Made by a program: the position numbers and the translations under genes
Notes under the pieces: model-generated
Databases searched by the model: none
What the model was told of the DNA's origin: nothing
What the model saw: only the letters and a program-made list of their open reading frames with translations
Part shown: positions 10,277-21,861 of the stretch, piece after piece
Layout of the letters: every line of letters starts with the position of its first letter
Numbering within the stretch: position 1 is the first letter of the stretch
NCBI GenBank assembly: GCA_963971225.1
Contig: OZ020267.1
Location: forward strand, 126,074,068 to 126,138,067
Length of the DNA: 64,000 nucleotides
Direction: 5' to 3'
DNA from: Melieria omissa
Lineage: Eukaryota; Arthropoda; Insecta; Diptera; Ulidiidae

Positions 10277-11790
10277 CTAAAAGTAACTTAAACTATTTAA
10301 CAACAAATCCTTCGGAAGTGACAAATTAAAATCGGTAACATTGTTTAACTCCGAAAGGGTCCTAGGTAGAGAAGCATTTCTAGCATAATTCATCCTAGCG
10401 ACATCTAAATAAAGGTATCCACCCTCCGCAGACTCCGTTTAGGTACATTCAAGACTATTCTTGCTAAGAGATCCAGGCAATCAATATACCCACTTATTAG
10501 ACTGACTACAAAGGAACAGTCAAAAGTGATCGCTTAGCATGTAGTGACTTAAAGTTCACTAAAAGACAACGAGAGCTTTAGAATGGCATTGGATCACTGA
10601 AGTTCAGCGAACGCAAAGCGAACCGAATGAAAACATTCTGGATGTGTTCAATTCGGTTTATGAAAGAAGCGTGATATGGTCTCCATATTAGTGCGGCATA
10701 TTCCAAGCTTGAACTGACAAAGGTTGTTTAAAGTAATTTGATTGTATACGCATTCGAGAAGGTAGTTCTATTCCGACGAACAAAACCCCACATGACAAAA
10801 TATTTAAAAACAATAAAAGTGATATGACTTGCAAAACTGATTTTGGTGTCGAAGAAAAGACCCAGGTGTTTAATTTCATTAACCGATTGTAGCATGGAGC
10901 CAGAGATGGAATACGACAGTTGTATTTTCCTTTTCCTAGTAAAAGTTACATGAAAGCATTTGCACACATTTTAAAAAATGGTGATTATCAATACACCAAG
11001 ACTGAACATTGTCGAGGTCAGATTGTAGGCAACAGAGTCCAACACATTATGAATAACAACATAAATTTTAAGATCGTCAGCATATAGCAGGAATTTAGCA
11101 CGCAATTTAGACGAAAAACAAGATCCAATGTCGTTAGTAAATAATGCAAACAACAAAAGACTAAGAATGCTCCCCTGGGAGACGCCGGAAGTGGTAACAA
11201 AGGGCCGTGACGAGATGTTATCAAGAACAACGAAACAATGCCTACTGGATAGGTATGATTTCAACCATTCGAGAAATTTTGAATAAAAGCCCATGCGGGT
11301 TATTTGCGAGATCAAAATTGCTTGAGATACTCTGTCAAACGCTTTAGTGAAATCCGTATAGACTGTATCTACTTTGCCATCCTGTAAGGCAGAGAGGCAA
11401 TCTTCTGTGAATACTGTAAGATTAGATGTAGTCGATCTGCCTTTGACGAAACCATGCTGGAGTGGACAGATTATGCTCTTGACGCAAAAACTTAACTTTT
11501 CTTTGACTATGAATTCGAAAAGCTTAGAAACTGACGTCAGTTTCGAAATTTTCTGATAGTTTGAGACATCGTTCTTGTTACCACTCTTGAAAACGGGAGT
11601 TATCGACGCTTTCTTCCAATCGTCAATAAAAACGCCTGACGATAGAGATTTGTTGAATATTACTAATGGCGGTTAGGTTAATAACAGAGGAACATTTCTT
11701 CAGTAACACAGAAGAAAGGCCATCTGCATCTGTGTGAGTCGAGAAACTAAGATTGGCGATGCCCGTTTCAATGTCTTCGGCAGTTAGGGG
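10277..11790 (-). pseudogene. Jockey-like non-LTR retrotransposon, reverse transcriptase domain to stop
   Basis: Read on the minus strand with a few frameshifts, the RT fingers appear first (SGVFIDDWKKASITPVFKSG, LQHGFVKGRSTTSNL). Motif A is VDTVYTDFTKAFDRV with the catalytic Asp. Then comes the GVSQGSILSLLLFALFTNDI block, and the motif C loop FLLYADDLKIY. The thumb follows (CFHVTFTRKRKIQLS, VNEIKHLGLFFDTKISFASH), then EYAALIWRPYHASFINRIEH and a C-terminus with RNASLPRTLSELNNVTDFNL and a TAG at 10277-10279. The endonuclease domain is missing. The RT frame upstream of 11790 is cut by the CACAGTG-ended element. Key aspartates survive, but one frameshift just after YADD kills it. Confidence 0.85.
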
Positions 11791-11795
11791 CAATG

Positions 11796-12430
11796 CACAG
11801 TGATTCATTCCATAGACAAAATTTAAAAAATTTATGGTCTCAGAATTTAACGATTTTGATGTCATTTGAAAGAAAAAACTCCAATTAAGAAAACCCAAAA
11901 AAATCTGTGCAAAAAATCAATTAGTGCAAAAGCGGCTCAAAGTTGAAACTCTTTTCTCGAAAAATTTGAAACTCATATTTTCTGTTTTTTAGTCTATTGA
12001 GTAAACAAAATTTAAAAAATATTGGTTACCAAGAAGTTGCTTAAACTTTCAATATAGAATAAGATATAATATTTTGAATTAAAAATATTTTTCTAAATTA
12101 AAAATCTGAAAATTGGCAAAACTTAGAGGAAAATATATAAAAAGTATGTAAAAGTATGTTCCTGGATTTTTTATATTTTAAGAAGCATTCCTTCTTTGTC
12201 GGATAATGAAATTACTTCCTCCGATATTTTCCGATCTCACAAAATAATTCAATTTGAAAAGTGGTCTAAACACGTATTTTTCGAGAAAATTTATTTTATT
12301 CATCCCTAAAAGTATGCAATCAGCACGAAATTTCAATTCAGCAGGCCATGTTTCACTATTATACCAAATTTTATGAAGAACGGACCACTCCTAATTTTGC
12401 CCCGCGGTTGTATGTAGTCGAATCACTGTG
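11796..12430. mobile_element. CACAGTG-ended non-autonomous DNA element, copy 1
   Basis: The 635-bp element begins CACAGTGATTC and ends GAATCACTGTG. It is flanked by the 5-bp direct repeat CAATG (11791-11795 and 12431-12435). It interrupts the Jockey-like RT frame. Another copy lies at 21862-23166 in the opposite orientation, with matching internal words (for example ATTTTCTGTTTTTTAGTCTA here). Heptamer CACAGTG ends with 5-bp duplications are a feature of Transib and RAG-related elements, but no transposase is present to confirm this. The ORF at 11623-11898 is a chimera of this element and the LINE. Confidence 0.75.
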
Positions 12431-12611
12431 CAATGAGCCAAAAGAAATGGGTAAGTCTGAATAGTGACAGTCAGTCACCTCAATTTGGTCGGACTACATA
12501 CTAATGGATACTAAAAGAAGCCCAATATATAAAATGGTTTTTTCGAATTTTCATCTCTGAATCGCTGCTGGATGCAACAATATTGAACCATTTCCGAAAC
12601 AGATGGTGAAA

Positions 12612-14017
12612 GGGCTTTCAGAATTCAACCTACTCCGGAATTTTGCAAGAGGAACAACAAAATCCTATATTAAAAGTGTTGTGCGTGGCACAAAATTAAG
12701 TTTAAAAATTTTAAATTTTTCTCTTAGTGAGTTGAGTTTTGGAATAAATTTGACTATAGAGCACGAATAGGTGCACATGAGTTGTAGAAATCTCAATATA
12801 AAATTAAGTAAATTTTAAAAACTATAAAGTTAAGTTGAACTTAAAATTACATGTTGCGAAATACATCTGATGAAATGTTGGCCACTTACGACAACGTCAA
12901 GCGAAAACGGTCGTTATGGAACCACAGTCAACTTGTAAACAATGGCCAAGGCAGTTTTGAGGATCAGGAAGGTATTGGTTTCTGTTTGATGAGATAAATT
13001 GAGAATCATCTACTATGAGCTGCTCCCCTAAGGACAAATTCTAAGTTTGGACCTGACTCTGAACAACTGTAACGTCTGAAGTAACCAATTGCCCAGAAGT
13101 GGTCAGCTTGGACCAATAAAAGAAGAATTGTGTTCCAACAGGACAACGACAGGTAACGCAAACATCGTTAGTAATTCACCAGAAGCATTGGGAGTTTGGT
13201 TGGGTATCATTCATTATAAGCAATTGTCGCATGGTCAAACATTGATTTGATTGATTTTCTGGCTTGAAGCCAAAAATTGTAAAAAGAGACCGGAATTGAT
13301 GAACAGGCCACACACATCGTTAGTGACTCATCAGAAGCACAGGGAACTTGGTTGTGATCAAGTGGAGACCAAGTGATTACCATCTGTTCCTGTCCTGTCT
13401 ATAAAAATTTGCTTCAAGGGATGTTTGTGAAGTAATTTCCAGTCCAGTCTCATTTTTTTTCAATACGAATGTGGGATGAACCTTCAGATGAAATGACATT
13501 CTAAATGGCAGCAAGTTATTGAACAAAACGGTGCATAGTTGACTTCAGTCGGATCATTCTAGCTATGGAAAATAAACACTTAAATTTCGTGCAAAAACAA
13601 TGTTAAATATTTTTTTCTATTTATAGTTTTTAGATAATTTAAATTTAAAATAATTAATGACAATTTTTTTCTCTTCTTTATTAGCAACATTTTTCAAGTA
13701 TTTTGTTCTGCAAATTTATTTTGTATAAAAACTTTTTGTGCGCATTTCATAACATGTAATTTTAAGTTAAACTTTACTGAATAGTTTTTCAAATTTATTT
13801 AATTTTATATTAAATTTTCTACAACACAAGTGCACTTCTTTCGTCCACTCTGGTTCAACAAGCTTCCCCCGAAAATTCAACTCATTAGTGTTTAAAAGTT
13901 AAATGTGAAATTTTGTAAACATAATTTTGTGCCTTGCATAGTATTTGTTGTAGGCGATTAAGTTTTTCCTTTTGCAAAATTGCAAACTTGCCGCCACATG
14001 ATAAATTCTGAAAGCCC
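12612..14017 (+). mobile_element. Mariner remnant between long inverted repeats
   Basis: Arms of about 260 bp are inverted copies of each other: 12612 to ~12868, opening GGGCTTTCAGAATT, and 13741-14017, closing AATTCTGAAAGCCC. The arms share words such as GGCACAAAATTA, AACTTAAAATTACATGTT and ATATAAAATTAA with mutations between. In the 870-bp centre, plus-strand pieces of a cecropia/Hsmar-like mariner transposase are readable: MLATYDNVKRKRS at about 12893, PIAQKWSAWTNKRRIVFQQD near 13090, and KWQQVIEQN from a damaged MKLPLKWQQ block near 13510. Stops and frameshifts are many. No clear target duplication flanks it. Such long arms are unusual for a mariner. Confidence 0.6.
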
Positions 14018-15200
14018 GTTTGTACAGTAAGCAGTTGTGAGCTGCCTCAGCTCCACATGTTTGTTGTTTTATTAGCCACGTTAACGCTATGAAATTGTGC
14101 GCAAAAGCACCGGATTAAAGGAATCTAATCTTTGCGTAATACGTTCGCGTCAGGGGGCGTTCAGGTTTTTTGGCTCTTAGGAATAAATAATTTTTATCTA
14201 ACGCACACATTTTGTGCAATTTGTACGTTTCTAATGTTTCTAACATGTTGTTTGGCACATGTTGGTGTGCGTGTGTGTGTGTGCGTTTGTGCTACTTACA
14301 CCCACGCCTAATGCCATTTTATTAATCACCACAGTCGCCGCAATTCCCTTAAGATGTGCGTCCGCCTCGCAACACTGCGCGTTCGCGTCCCCTGCTCCTG
14401 CGATTCTTGTTGGCCCCGGCGCACTCAAGAAAATCCTAACAAATTATGCCCGTGACAAGAGACATTAATTTATTGGCTTTAATACACGTTACGGCGCATC
14501 AACTGGCTGAAGCAGCGCACCGAGCGCACAAATCGTGGCTAATAGTTGACCGACTGGCCGCGCGCCTCGCAACGTCGACGCGTATGCGAGCACGTCATCA
14601 GCTGTGGCCAGAAATCACAGACCGCGGAGCAAAGTGCAGCAAGGTGAGTTGCCACGATCCATGATTCGGTGCGCTGCGGAGTGGCGGTGGTCAGCGCCAG
14701 TTGGCTTCATTTGCGCTCGAGATATCACATAAATCACACTTGTCATTTGCTGCCTCTATATATCTGTGTGTGTGTTTGTGTGTGTGTGTGTACGTTGATT
14801 CTTTTGTTATACCGCGTCCTGTGCATTGCACGCTTATTAAAGCTAATTGACTGCCTAAATTGGTGCTCTTTGTTTAGCTTTGGTGGAAATTTTCGACTTG
14901 GCTTAATTTGCAAAGCTGCCGTCGGCTGCGGCAATGCTGGCAGTAACGACCGTCGCAAGGTGTGAGTTAATTTTAATGCGCACATTTTGTGAGATATTTT
15001 GCCTGCTTTGCGGGATTAACGTTTCGACTTTTAGCAGCTTGTTAGCGGCACTTATCAAAGACACGCCCACACAAACAAACACACGCATCTCGGCACACAC
15101 CTACACATTTGCGTTGCAGAGTGTAAGTGCAAAGATGTGTGATTTGTGCAGAGAAAGTTATGTATGTACATTACGAAATCTTATCTTTTAGGGCTATATT
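14018..15200. other. GC-balanced unique DNA with microsatellites and a splice-donor signal
   Basis: No transposon signature was found. (GT)n tracts lie at 14264-14284 and 14766-14791. CAGCAAGGTGAGT at 14637-14649 is a consensus 5' splice site on the plus strand, preceded by an open frame (14446-14664) rich in Ala and Arg. It could be an exon or a conserved regulatory block. Nothing ties it to a known gene. Confidence 0.25.
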
Positions 15201-15808
15201 GCAAACATTTTTGGTCAATAAGAACAACACGATTATATTTTCAAAGGAAAGCAGAATACGGTTTTGATTGATTGTTAAAGACTAAAGATTGTTAAAGACA
15301 AAGCGTTCCTAAGTAACAGCAGTTCTTAAGCGTTCCTAAGTAAGTAGATAGGAGTGACTTCATTCAAAGGAGAGAACACTTAGGCCATAACGACCCATTG
15401 TAATATCAGTCACAGTCAGTCGAACCTATGTGCGCCCACTTATTAAAACCAGCATTTGAAACCACACACTTAACGCTGGTTAACAGATGACTTTAAAGCT
15501 ATAAATAAATACAGAGACCACTAACTCACACAGGATTTCATTTTGGGCGCTGGGTTTTAAATTCAATATCAGTTGAAGCCATAAACGTGAGATTAAAGAT
15601 AAGGATATTTTTGAGAGGCTTGAACCCCTAAAACCTCCCCTGCATGCGCTACTAAAAGATGCGTACATTCGATTTTATTCGGATCGTTAATCGAAGAGTT
15701 AGATTTTGAAAAGCTTTGTTCGTGTCTGGTAGCAATGTAGAATTGACCCTAAGTTATCTTTTCAAGGAGGAACATTTTTGTTTTCATTTTACTTTTTCGG
15801 TATTTGTA

Positions 15809-16703
15809 TAGGGTTTTCCAACAAGAGGTGTTATTTTGAATTACCGTTATTTCGGTAGCTGTCACTTTTGAAGCTTTTATTCTTTGACATTTGACAAGTA
15901 GAAACTACGCCATTACTAAAAATGGAACGATACACGCTTCAACAACGCATTGAAATTATTAAAATTCACTACAAAAATGGTGAAAATCTTGCAGTCACAG
16001 TTCGCAAAACTAAAGCAGTTTTGGGTCGTCGGGAAGCACCTTGTCGGACCGCAATACAGAAATTGGTGGAAAAATTCGAGCTGTTATTGTTATTGTTATT
16101 GTTCAGAAACCTCTCCATCCTCAACGTATGACTGTTTGGTGCGGTTTATAGTCCGGCGGGGTCATTGGACCTTACTTTTTCGAAAATGAGGTTGGATCAA
16201 CAGTTACGGTGAATGGATTGCGCTATCGAGAGATGATTAATGATTTTTTATGGTCGGAGTTGGATGGTATTGATCTGGACAACGTTTACTTTCAACAAGA
16301 CGGCGCTACGTACCACACAAGCAACGAAACCATTGCTCTTTTACGGGAAAAGTTTCCGGACCATGTTATCTATGGAAGAGGTGATCACAAGTGGCTACCG
16401 AGATCTTGCGATTTAACACCTTGCGACTTCTTCCTTTGGGGCCACGTGAAAGATAAGGTGTACGCCAACAGCCCAGCATCGATTCAGAACCTCAAAGTTA
16501 GAATTCGTGAGGCTATCGAGGACATAGGGCAGCCACTTTGCGATTTGGTTATGGAAAATTTCATGAAAAGGATATGATGATGTTGTTTCGCATTATTAAC
16601 GGCATACCTTCCTTTTTATTATGAAATAAACATCCGATCATTTATCTCCAAAAATGGCATTTTTTTTTAATACCAAAATAACACCTCTTGTTGGAAAACC
16701 CTA
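15809..16703 (+). mobile_element. Mariner with DD41D spacing (rosa-like), internally deleted
   Basis: Perfect 30-bp terminal inverted repeats (15809-15838 and 16674-16703, starting TAGGGTTTTCCAACAAGAGG) are flanked by TA. The 895-bp element holds the start of the transposase (MERYTLQQRIEIIKIHYKNG at 15922, ending AIQKLVEKFE). It then jumps to QKPLHPQRMTVWCGL, a TAG that replaces Trp, SGGVIGPYFFENE and the catalytic part FQQDGATYHTSN...CDLTPCDFFLWG, stopping at 16577. Counting between the Asp of QQDGAT and the Asp of TPCDFF gives 41 residues, the spacing of the rosa mariner group known from Ceratitis. About 400 bp with the first catalytic Asp is missing, replaced by a TTATTG run at 16082-16103. 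Non-autonomous, but the ends look usable. Confidence 0.9.
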
Positions 16704-17347
16704 TATGTTGGAATTTTTTTAATATTTGTTGTTTTTCAAATGGGACTAAAGTTACAAAATATAAACAGAATATAGAAAATCTTGTAATATATATTAAAAA
16801 AAATAATCAATTAAATACATTTGTGGTCATTCTTTGGTTTAACGCTTACAATACTCGACAAAAAATCGGTTAATCGGGTGCACCTAAAACAAAAGTATTT
16901 TCTAGACTAAATTTAGTCCGCTTAACATGAAACTGAAAATCCAAAATTTTTTTAGAAGCGTTTTCGAAAAATCTTCGAAAAACCAGTGTTTTTTCAGTTA
17001 TGAGAACATATCTCATAAACGAATTATTCGACTAACACAATTAATCTCCGTCGTTCTGAACATAATACCTTAGCCTTTCCAGGGATATATAGATTGTCCA
17101 AATGAAATGATATTTGGGAAAGTTACTGATGGTGGAATTTGTAAAAAAAGTGAATTTTTCGACCATTTCCAAAATTCATAAATTTTCGAATAATTGTTTT
17201 ATATATAAAATAAATTATCTCCTCTGGTTTTAAAATCAATGATGAAAGATATGTTATTTGAGCAAATATTGAGCCTAATATCAAGGGAATTGAAATAAAA
17301 CTGACAAAGTTATGAAATACTTAGTTAAAACACCAACTTTACATTTA
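16704..17347. other. AT-rich spacer between two mariners
   Basis: No gene or defined repeat was found. The plus-strand ORF at 16688-16873 begins within the mariner end and looks like chance. Confidence 0.3.
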
Positions 17348-18618
17348 CGAGTGTTGCCTTTTATATTTTTTCAAAAAGGATGAAAATGCATTTTGTTATC
17401 ATCAGAAATGGTTTCATTGCTTTTCAAAGTATTCTCCTTGAAGATATATACACTTTGGAATGCACTCAAACCAATTGTCGAAGCACTCTTTCCACTCCGA
17501 TTGAGACACATCCAAAACATGGTTTTTGAACGGTTCAGTAGCATCTTCTGGCGATGAAGATCGTAGACCACGCAATTTTTTTTATGTGCGGAATAAGAAG
17601 AAGTCATTGGGTGCTTGTTCAGAGCTGTATGGCGGATTAAGCATTAAATCGATGCTTTGGTCGATCAAATATGCGGTTTTTTTAGCCGATGTGTGAGAGC
17701 GCGCATTGTCCTGGTGAAGAATTATTCGGCGTTGGCGGTTGTTTTTCCGTATTTCATTGAACACTTCTGTCCAACAAATTGTTGTGTTCCACTCAGAATT
17801 GACGGTTCTACGTTGTTCTAACGGCACAGTAGGCACATGACCAGTATTGCCGAAGAAACAGGCGATTATTTTCTTCCATGTGCTGCGTGCCCGAACAACT
17901 TTTGTTGGATTTGGCGCGTCTTGGAAGACCCACACGGTCGATTGCTGCTTTGTTTCGCATATATTTTATATATTGCATATATCCATGATTCGTCACCTGT
18001 CACGATCTTATAAACATCTTTCGAAGCACCGCGATCGAATTTTTCCATAATTTCTTTGCACCAATCGACACGAGCTTAGTTTGAGCGATTGCCAAATTAT
18101 GCGTGATCCAACTAGAACAAATCTTTCTGATAGCTAAATGTTCTACAAATATCGAATGCACGACCGTGAAACTAATGCCCAAGGATGCCTCTATCTCACG
18201 GTATGTCACATGACGATCTTTCAATATCAGTTCACGCACAAAATCGATGGTTTCTGGCACAATGACCGATTTCGGACGACCTTCACGAAATTCATCTTGG
18301 AGCGAACGGCGACCACGCTTGAATTCGTTAAATCAGTTGTAAGTTGTCTTGAGGGTTGGTGCTACATCACCAAATGCGGAATGAAGGCGATAAAAGCACT
18401 GTTGATGAGATAACTCACTTCGGAAATCGTAAACAAATTATTGCTCAAAAATGTTCATGAGTTAAATCCATTTTTTGATCAACACAAATAGTGCTTCAAC
18501 ATCAAAATGTTCTAAGCACGTTTATGGTGAAAAATAACAAACTTTTTAATGGCAATCTCGGATTTTTCGAAATCTTACTGGACTATCCCTATTGAAAAAA
18601 TATAAAAGGCAGCCTACG
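17348..18618 (-). mobile_element. Near full-length mariner, mauritiana-like, pseudogenised
   Basis: The ends are inverted (both share TGCCTTTTATATTTTTTCAA, at 17355-17374 and its complement near 18594) and flanked by TA. The 1271-bp length is that of a complete mariner. On the minus strand the transposase reads FRSELSHQQCFYRLHSAFGD, then FKRGRRSLQDEFREGRPKSV, VPETIDFVRELILKDRHVTY, the first catalytic block VTGDESWIY, then WVFQDAPNPTKVVRARSTWK, LHQDNARSHTS and NPPYSSEQAPNDFFLF. The last two Asp residues have the DD34D spacing. At least three frameshifts plus stops split it into the pieces seen at 18260, 18048, 17935 and 17607. SSEQAP in place of the usual SPDLAP is a change in a conserved block. 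Confidence 0.9.
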
Positions 18619-18898
18619 TATTACACCTTGCGAAATTTTTTTTTGCCGAGACCCATTCAAAAGTTGATATAGACGTGAAACTAGAGGTCACATGTATAGT
18701 AACCTGGCATAGTCCTTTTTAAAGGACTTTAACTTTTGAAGGATTTTTCATTATTTTCATTATTTTTTTGGACTATTTGCGGTTGTGCCACGAGAAAAAT
18801 ATGGGTATCAAATGGAAGATGACAATTGTCTCCTTTTAACTAAGTATTTTCATTTAAACGTGCTCTGGGTGATATTAAAAATGAAAAATAATGATGTA

Positions 18899-19755
18899 CA
18901 TTGTGACCGAAAAGTTTCCGGAAATTCTCATTTAAAATTCGCGCGCTGTATATTTTTCGATATTTTAAGTTTCTGTAGGTTGGTAGCACTGTCCTTAATT
19001 ACTATGCCACAAATGAGCGCGATCTCTCAGACAGTTTGTTTACGGCAGCTGTTGAAACCAGTTCACTTCAGTAGTGTGTTGCGATTTTGTTGAGAATTTT
19101 CTTCAAAATGAGTACCGTGAACAGGTCTCTTTGGACGTGCTTGATCGTGCCAATTCCGATCCATCTTTCATGGAACGCATCATAACTGGTGACGAGACAT
19201 GGGTCGAAAATCAAGGTAATGCTGATTGTTTTCTTCGATATTCGTGGTGTGGTGCATCATGAATTCGTCCCTGAAGGACAAACAGTCGGTAAAGACTATT
19301 ATTTGACTGTTTTAAGACGTTTGCGTGAAAATATCCGCCGTAAACGGCCTCAATTGTGGAAGGATAATTCATGGATTTTTCATGACGATAATGCTCCCTC
19401 GCACCGAGCCAACATTATCAACGATTTTAAGGCCAAACATTCAATAAATACCATCGAACAGCCACCGTATTCACCTGATCTTGCACCGTGTGACTTTTTC
19501 CTGTTTCCCAAACTCAAATTACCACTCAGAGGAACACGTTTTGAATCCATAGAAGACGTAAAACAGAATTCGCAGAGGGAACTCAAAGCCATACCGGAAA
19601 GCGCCTATAAAAAATGTTTTGATGATTGGAAGAAACGTTAACATATGTGTATCGCTTCTAACGGAGCATATTTTGAAGGAGATAAAATAAATATTGAAGA
19701 AGATTAAGAGTTTTGCGTTTTATTTAAAATTTCCGGAAACTTTTCGGTCACAAGG
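18899..19755 (+). mobile_element. Mariner (DD34D), internally deleted
   Basis: Inverted ends TTGTGACCGAAAAGTTTCCG plus GAAATT (18901-18926 and 19728-19753) match perfectly over 26 bp, with TA outside at 18897-18898 and 19756-19757. The N-terminal DNA-binding half is almost entirely deleted. The frame resumes at VSLDVLDRANSDPSFMERII with the first catalytic block TGDETWV, has a second deletion and frameshift there, then runs from KVMLIVFFDIRGVVHHEFVP through HDDNAPSHRA and QPPYSPDLAPCDFFLFPKLK to 19641. The second and third Asp are 34 residues apart. The catalytic triad is present but split across frames. At 857 bp against a usual 1.3 kb it cannot encode an enzyme. Confidence 0.9.
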
Positions 19756-19759
19756 TATA

Positions 19760-21860
19760 TTCCCTAACGTAAAGTCCTAAAATTTTGTATTAGCAAACTA
19801 AAGATTTTCCAACCAAACGTTTTTATGAAGAGATACAATTTTTAAAAAATCTACTCTAAATTGCCTTCGAATGCACATTTTTTCTAATATCCTTTACAAA
19901 AATGTTTGCTGTTAGTACTCAAGTGCAGTAGCAGATACAAAAAAAACAACAACACAATTTTGATTTCAGCCTGAATTGCAAACACGACAGACATATCGCT
20001 CGCCAACAAAACTACAAGTATGCAGTTATCCCCCATTGAAGCTCACTCAACTTTGCTCGTTGAGTTTTGCAGTCTCTTGTTAAATTGCGATGTTGCGATT
20101 GCGAGTAACCGACGATTTCATAGCTGCGTTGAAATTCAATGCTTTTCGAATTGTTATTGGCAGTGAACTTTTATTGAGTTAGGAAGAAAAACCAAAAAGG
20201 AAAAACCAACAATTCTGGTATACTTTTAAAACGGTTAAGCGCGAGTCGGTGCGCTCAGCTGCTCACACTTAACGCTTCATTTCTGCTCTACTTCGTTAGT
20301 TGCGCCGCCCGTTGGCAACGGCGGCGCAGCTGAGACGTCGACTGCTCGACGTCGGCGCTATTAAATGGCAGCTAAAGCCGTACTTATCGGAAAGTAGCTA
20401 TCGCAGTGCAATAAACGAATGTCGAGTTGGCAGCGGCGAGTCGACGTGCAGGCGGAAAGCGAATCGGCATCATCATAAATCGCATCATAAATTGACGTTG
20501 AATGTGATTGATGAGAGCGCCAAGCGTTGGACTTGAAAACATTTGCCCTAAGTTCACCTGCAGTATTTTTATCTCACAAATATATTAAATTTATGGGTTG
20601 GTGTAGGAGATTAGGTCGAGGACAGGGATAAGGATAAGAAACTCACAAATAAAGATGTACAGGATTATAATTTTTTTTTGGTTGCCACAATAGAGTTCAA
20701 TCCACTTACAGAATTCATATTCGATAAAGGTTTTTACGTTATTGTACTACCACATCATTTAAACCTTCCGCTATAACTTATTAATGGGAAACAAATTATA
20801 GTGATCAGCAGCACTCAAAATAACTGGCGCCATGCAATCGATACCATCCGAGGGACATAAACTATGCTCTACCATACTTTTTGCCATCTCTGCAGTGAAA
20901 CTCAACGCCATCAACAGATGGACTCGCATTGATCTTGGCCATTGTCGCTACTAGGCAAACTATCTGATATAAATGAAAACATAGACATCCCGCTACCATC
21001 TTATCTCTTTGCTAAAAGTTGATCTCTCAGTTCACATACCTCTTGAACAGGAAAAGCAAAGGGACTTCTGGTGAAACAGCATTCAAACATCTATACTGCT
21101 TATAAATTTAATGTAAATAAATTTTATAGTTAAGACTCTACAACGATTAAAAAAATGTGCTTGGCCAAATTCCATGTTTTAAGAAAGCAGCTACGAGATA
21201 TTCTGTACATAAAAACATGAAATCAGCAATGTATAATTTTTGAAACGCTGAAGTGGCTTAACAGTTTAAGTGATTGAAATGAAATTAATATGCAGTATAG
21301 ATGTTTGAATGTTTTTTATCAAAAGTCACTTGTATAAATTTAGCGCTCACGGTTCCAGGATATTCAAGGATTCAAATTTAGTTGATGTCCTTGATGTCCT
21401 TCTTCATACAATTTTTCAGAAAAGGATATTGTTTCTTTGACTTCATATCATTAGCTTTCATTTGACGTAAAAATTATTTCTTTCTGACATTTGAGTCAAG
21501 AGATGTGATATTTTAAAAGTTTCGGGAAGAGGCATTAAGCCGCCATCTTTAAACTGCATTTAAAAAAAAATTCGAACATTCCGGGAAAAATCCCTTGGCA
21601 CTTTTTCATCTACTGAGGTCCTCTATCGAATGAGATGGGTTTAACCTTGTCCCTCGAAAATTTTTTGGAATTTGTTGCACTGTATAATCGTATCAAAGGC
21701 AGATGAGATTCACCATTTCGAACAGCAATATCACAATTTAAGTTGGCATAGCCCTAGCTAGCTTTAAGCTTAACCCATGCTCCTTTCCTGCTCCTTTCCA
21801 TGCTCCTCCTTGCCTTTCCTGCAATGTAATCACCAGCTCTGCCCTCTTTTGAACTCAGGT
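19760..21860. other. Unique DNA with a possible promoter, no supported gene
   Basis: Apart from the GC-richer block at 20190-20560 (see the promoter entry) I see no terminal repeats and no recognisable protein. The 78-codon frame at 20300-20536 starts with TTG and is Arg-rich from GC composition. I do not support it as a gene. Confidence 0.3.
20224..20262 (+). promoter_or_regulatory. Possible core promoter (TATA-like plus initiator)
   Basis: TTTTAAAA at 20224-20231 lies about 30 bp before GCTCAGCTG, whose A at 20257 would fit a fly initiator (TCAGT/C-like). The next 300 bp are GC-richer than the surroundings, contain AGACGTCG and have few repeats, as in fly 5' UTRs. The motifs are short and degenerate, so this is only a suggestion. 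Confidence 0.2.
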
Positions 21861-21861
21861 G

